Positions 15,654 to 16,739 of a stretch of DNA of 16,739 bases are shown here, in pieces; position 1 is the stretch's first letter, and each line of letters opens with the position of its first letter. Source of the DNA: Desulfobacterales bacterium (GTDB lineage Bacteria > Desulfobacterota > Desulfobacteria > Desulfobacterales > Desulfobacteraceae); contig JAKSAU010001042.1 of NCBI GenBank assembly GCA_022361535.1, forward strand, positions 1 through 16,739, written 5' to 3'. Both the position numbers and the translations under genes were made by a program. Below the pieces are notes generated by a model, which saw only the letters and a list, made by a program, of their open reading frames with translations, ran no database searches and was not told where the DNA came from.

Positions 15654-16540
15654 CCCGGGCAAAACCGTCCCCTTATAAAGCAGACAGAAAGAAAAAAGTT
15701 CTGGTTATTGATGATTTTGGCGAGTTCAAATCCGGGGGCTACCTTAAGGTTCTGGTTTATATTTTTTCTGTTGTAAGCTTAATTGGTGTGGCAGGTACCG
15801 TTCTCTTTTATTATTTGTATTCAAATGCAAGCAGTGAGAATACTCAGTTGAAAGAGTCACTTGCTGTCTTGGAAAAAAAGACCAGCCGCTTGACAAATGA
15901 TAAGGAAATTCTGATGGCCCGCCTGGTCATGTCCGGAGAAAAACCAGAGCTTGCCCCCCCTGTTCAGGAGTCAAAACAGGGGCCGCCTGCAAAAGAAAAA
16001 CAAGCTGGGATCATGGCTAAACCCGAATCGGTTAAGGAAGAACCCAAGGCTCCGCCTGCTGAGGAACCTCCTGTCGAACCCGCCCCCCCGGAAATCGATG
16101 AGTCAACCGAAGAACAAGTGACTGAAACTAAGCCCAATGTTCAGGAGGAAGAGAAACCAGCAGTGCCCAACCAGGTGGTTTCTGTTGAAAAGTTTTCTGT
16201 TACCCAGGGGAAATCCAATGAGCAACTAGTGGTCAGGTTTAATATCCGAAATATTGCCCAGGATTCCAAGGAGATATCCGGACGTATTTTCGCTGTTCTT
16301 AAACCGGAAGCCGGGCCGGAAACCGATTGGGTGGTCGTACCTAACGCCTCTTTGGAAAATGGTATGCCAAGTCCATATAGGAAAGGGCAGTATTTTTCTA
16401 TATCCCGATTTAAACCAGTGAGGTTTACCATCAATAACCATGCATCTCCGGATAGTTTTGCCAATGCCACAATTTATATTTTCGGAGATGATGCGTCACT
16501 TTTATTTGAGAACACCATAAAAATTAATGGGAATGAGTAA
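15617..16540 (+). CDS. Single-span membrane protein with coiled coil and Pro/Glu linker, function unknown
   Basis: I do not recognise a named family for this 307-aa protein. Its layout is a basic cytoplasmic tail (1-41, including KADRKKKVLVIDDFGEF), one transmembrane helix (about 42-67), a short coiled coil (about 72-104), a Pro/Glu/Lys-rich flexible linker (about 109-186) and a beta-rich C-terminal domain (about 187-305, SVEKFSVTQGKSNEQLVVRFNIRN... to FENTIKINGNE). The ATG at 15617 has AGGAAAGG just upstream and begins 37 bases inside the preceding gene, a strong sign of coupled translation. Placement between a YkuD protein and a likely carboxypeptidase suggests a membrane anchor or scaffold for envelope enzymes. 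That is inference from context. Confidence 0.85.
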   Translation: MEDISRELEREIARAKPSPYKADRKKKVLVIDDFGEFKSGGYLKVLVYIFSVVSLIGVAGTVLFYYLYSNASSENTQLKESLAVLEKKTSRLTNDKEILMARLVMSGEKPELAPPVQESKQGPPAKEKQAGIMAKPESVKEEPKAPPAEEPPVEPAPPEIDESTEEQVTETKPNVQEEEKPAVPNQVVSVEKFSVTQGKSNEQLVVRFNIRNIAQDSKEISGRIFAVLKPEAGPETDWVVVPNASLENGMPSPYRKGQYFSISRFKPVRFTINNHASPDSFANATIYIFGDDASLLFENTIKINGNE

Positions 16541-16545
16541 TACTT

Positions 16546-16739
16546 ATGCAGAGAGCAGTTGACATACTCTGGAAACGATTTGGGTGGCTGGTTGTCGCTT
16601 TATGCCTGGTCCAGGGTTTTGCATCTGATACTTTTGCCGGTCAGAAAAGCCACACTGTCTTTTTTGAAGGAGAGGAAAACGAGCTCCATGTGTTTCGGAT
16701 TTTCGGATCCAAACCGGGAAAGACCCTTTTGGTTGTCGG
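16546..16739 (+). CDS. Partial secreted protein, likely M14/M99-type carboxypeptidase
   Basis: Only the first 64 codons are in the window. The product opens with a short basic stretch and a hydrophobic segment (FGWLVVALCLVQGFASDTFA) ending near residue 31, a plausible signal peptide. The mature start reads HTVFFEGEENELHVFRIFGSKPGKTLLVVG. A strand with xxPGKTLLVVG is how M14/M99 and aspartoacylase-type zinc carboxypeptidases lead into their first metal motif (GGIxGDEPGG), which would lie just past the edge. Next to a Csd6-like gene, an M99 enzyme such as Csd4/Pgp1 is the attractive reading, but no metal ligand is visible here. It starts five bases after the previous stop, in the same operon. 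Confidence 0.6.
   Translation, partial: MQRAVDILWKRFGWLVVALCLVQGFASDTFAGQKSHTVFFEGEENELHVFRIFGSKPGKTLLVV

Overview
The window looks like chromosomal core sequence from a sulfate-reducing or related Desulfobacterota, most like the Desulfobacterales. This is inferred from protein style, moderate AT-richness and gene order; no database search was possible. The genes are housekeeping and envelope genes, with no phage, IS, CRISPR or other mobile-element signal.

Layout. Positions 1-1250 (minus strand): a tRNA-Ser(GGA) cut by the window edge, with its own promoter, then trmN6 and a DUF721/DciA-like gene, which overlap. Positions 1400-3490 (plus): hflK-hflC, the membrane SPFH pair that controls FtsH-type proteolysis, overlapping by one base. 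Positions 3495-4400: a long hairpin, a 31-codon minus-strand gene for a very basic AURKAIP1/COX24-type (bS22-like) ribosome-associated protein, and a divergent unrecognised HExxH protein. Positions 4460-6900: an FmdB-type zinc-ribbon protein, then groES and groEL, ending in a strong intrinsic terminator. Positions 7140-11190: the Tol-Pal operon tolQ-tolR-tolA-like-tolB-pal, which links the inner membrane, peptidoglycan and outer membrane during division. Positions 11247-12153: a terminator, then cpoB/ybgF, here predicted to be a lipoprotein. Positions 12170-14318: ruvC-ruvA-ruvB, the complete Holliday-junction machinery. Positions 14331-16739: an L,D-transpeptidase-fold protein with a C-terminal NTF2-like region, an overlapping single-span membrane protein, and the start of a secreted protein that resembles M14/M99 carboxypeptidases.

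The most interesting region is the 3' end. A YkuD plus NTF2 protein next to a possible M99 carboxypeptidase recalls the Helicobacter/Campylobacter cell-shape enzymes Csd6/Pgp2 and Csd4/Pgp1. The overlapping membrane protein could be an uncharacterised partner. This would be a peptidoglycan-trimming, cell-shape module located beside Tol-Pal. Other items worth checking are the unannotated-prone 31-aa gene, the HExxH orphan, the lipoprotein form of CpoB, and alternative RNA pairings between pal and cpoB.
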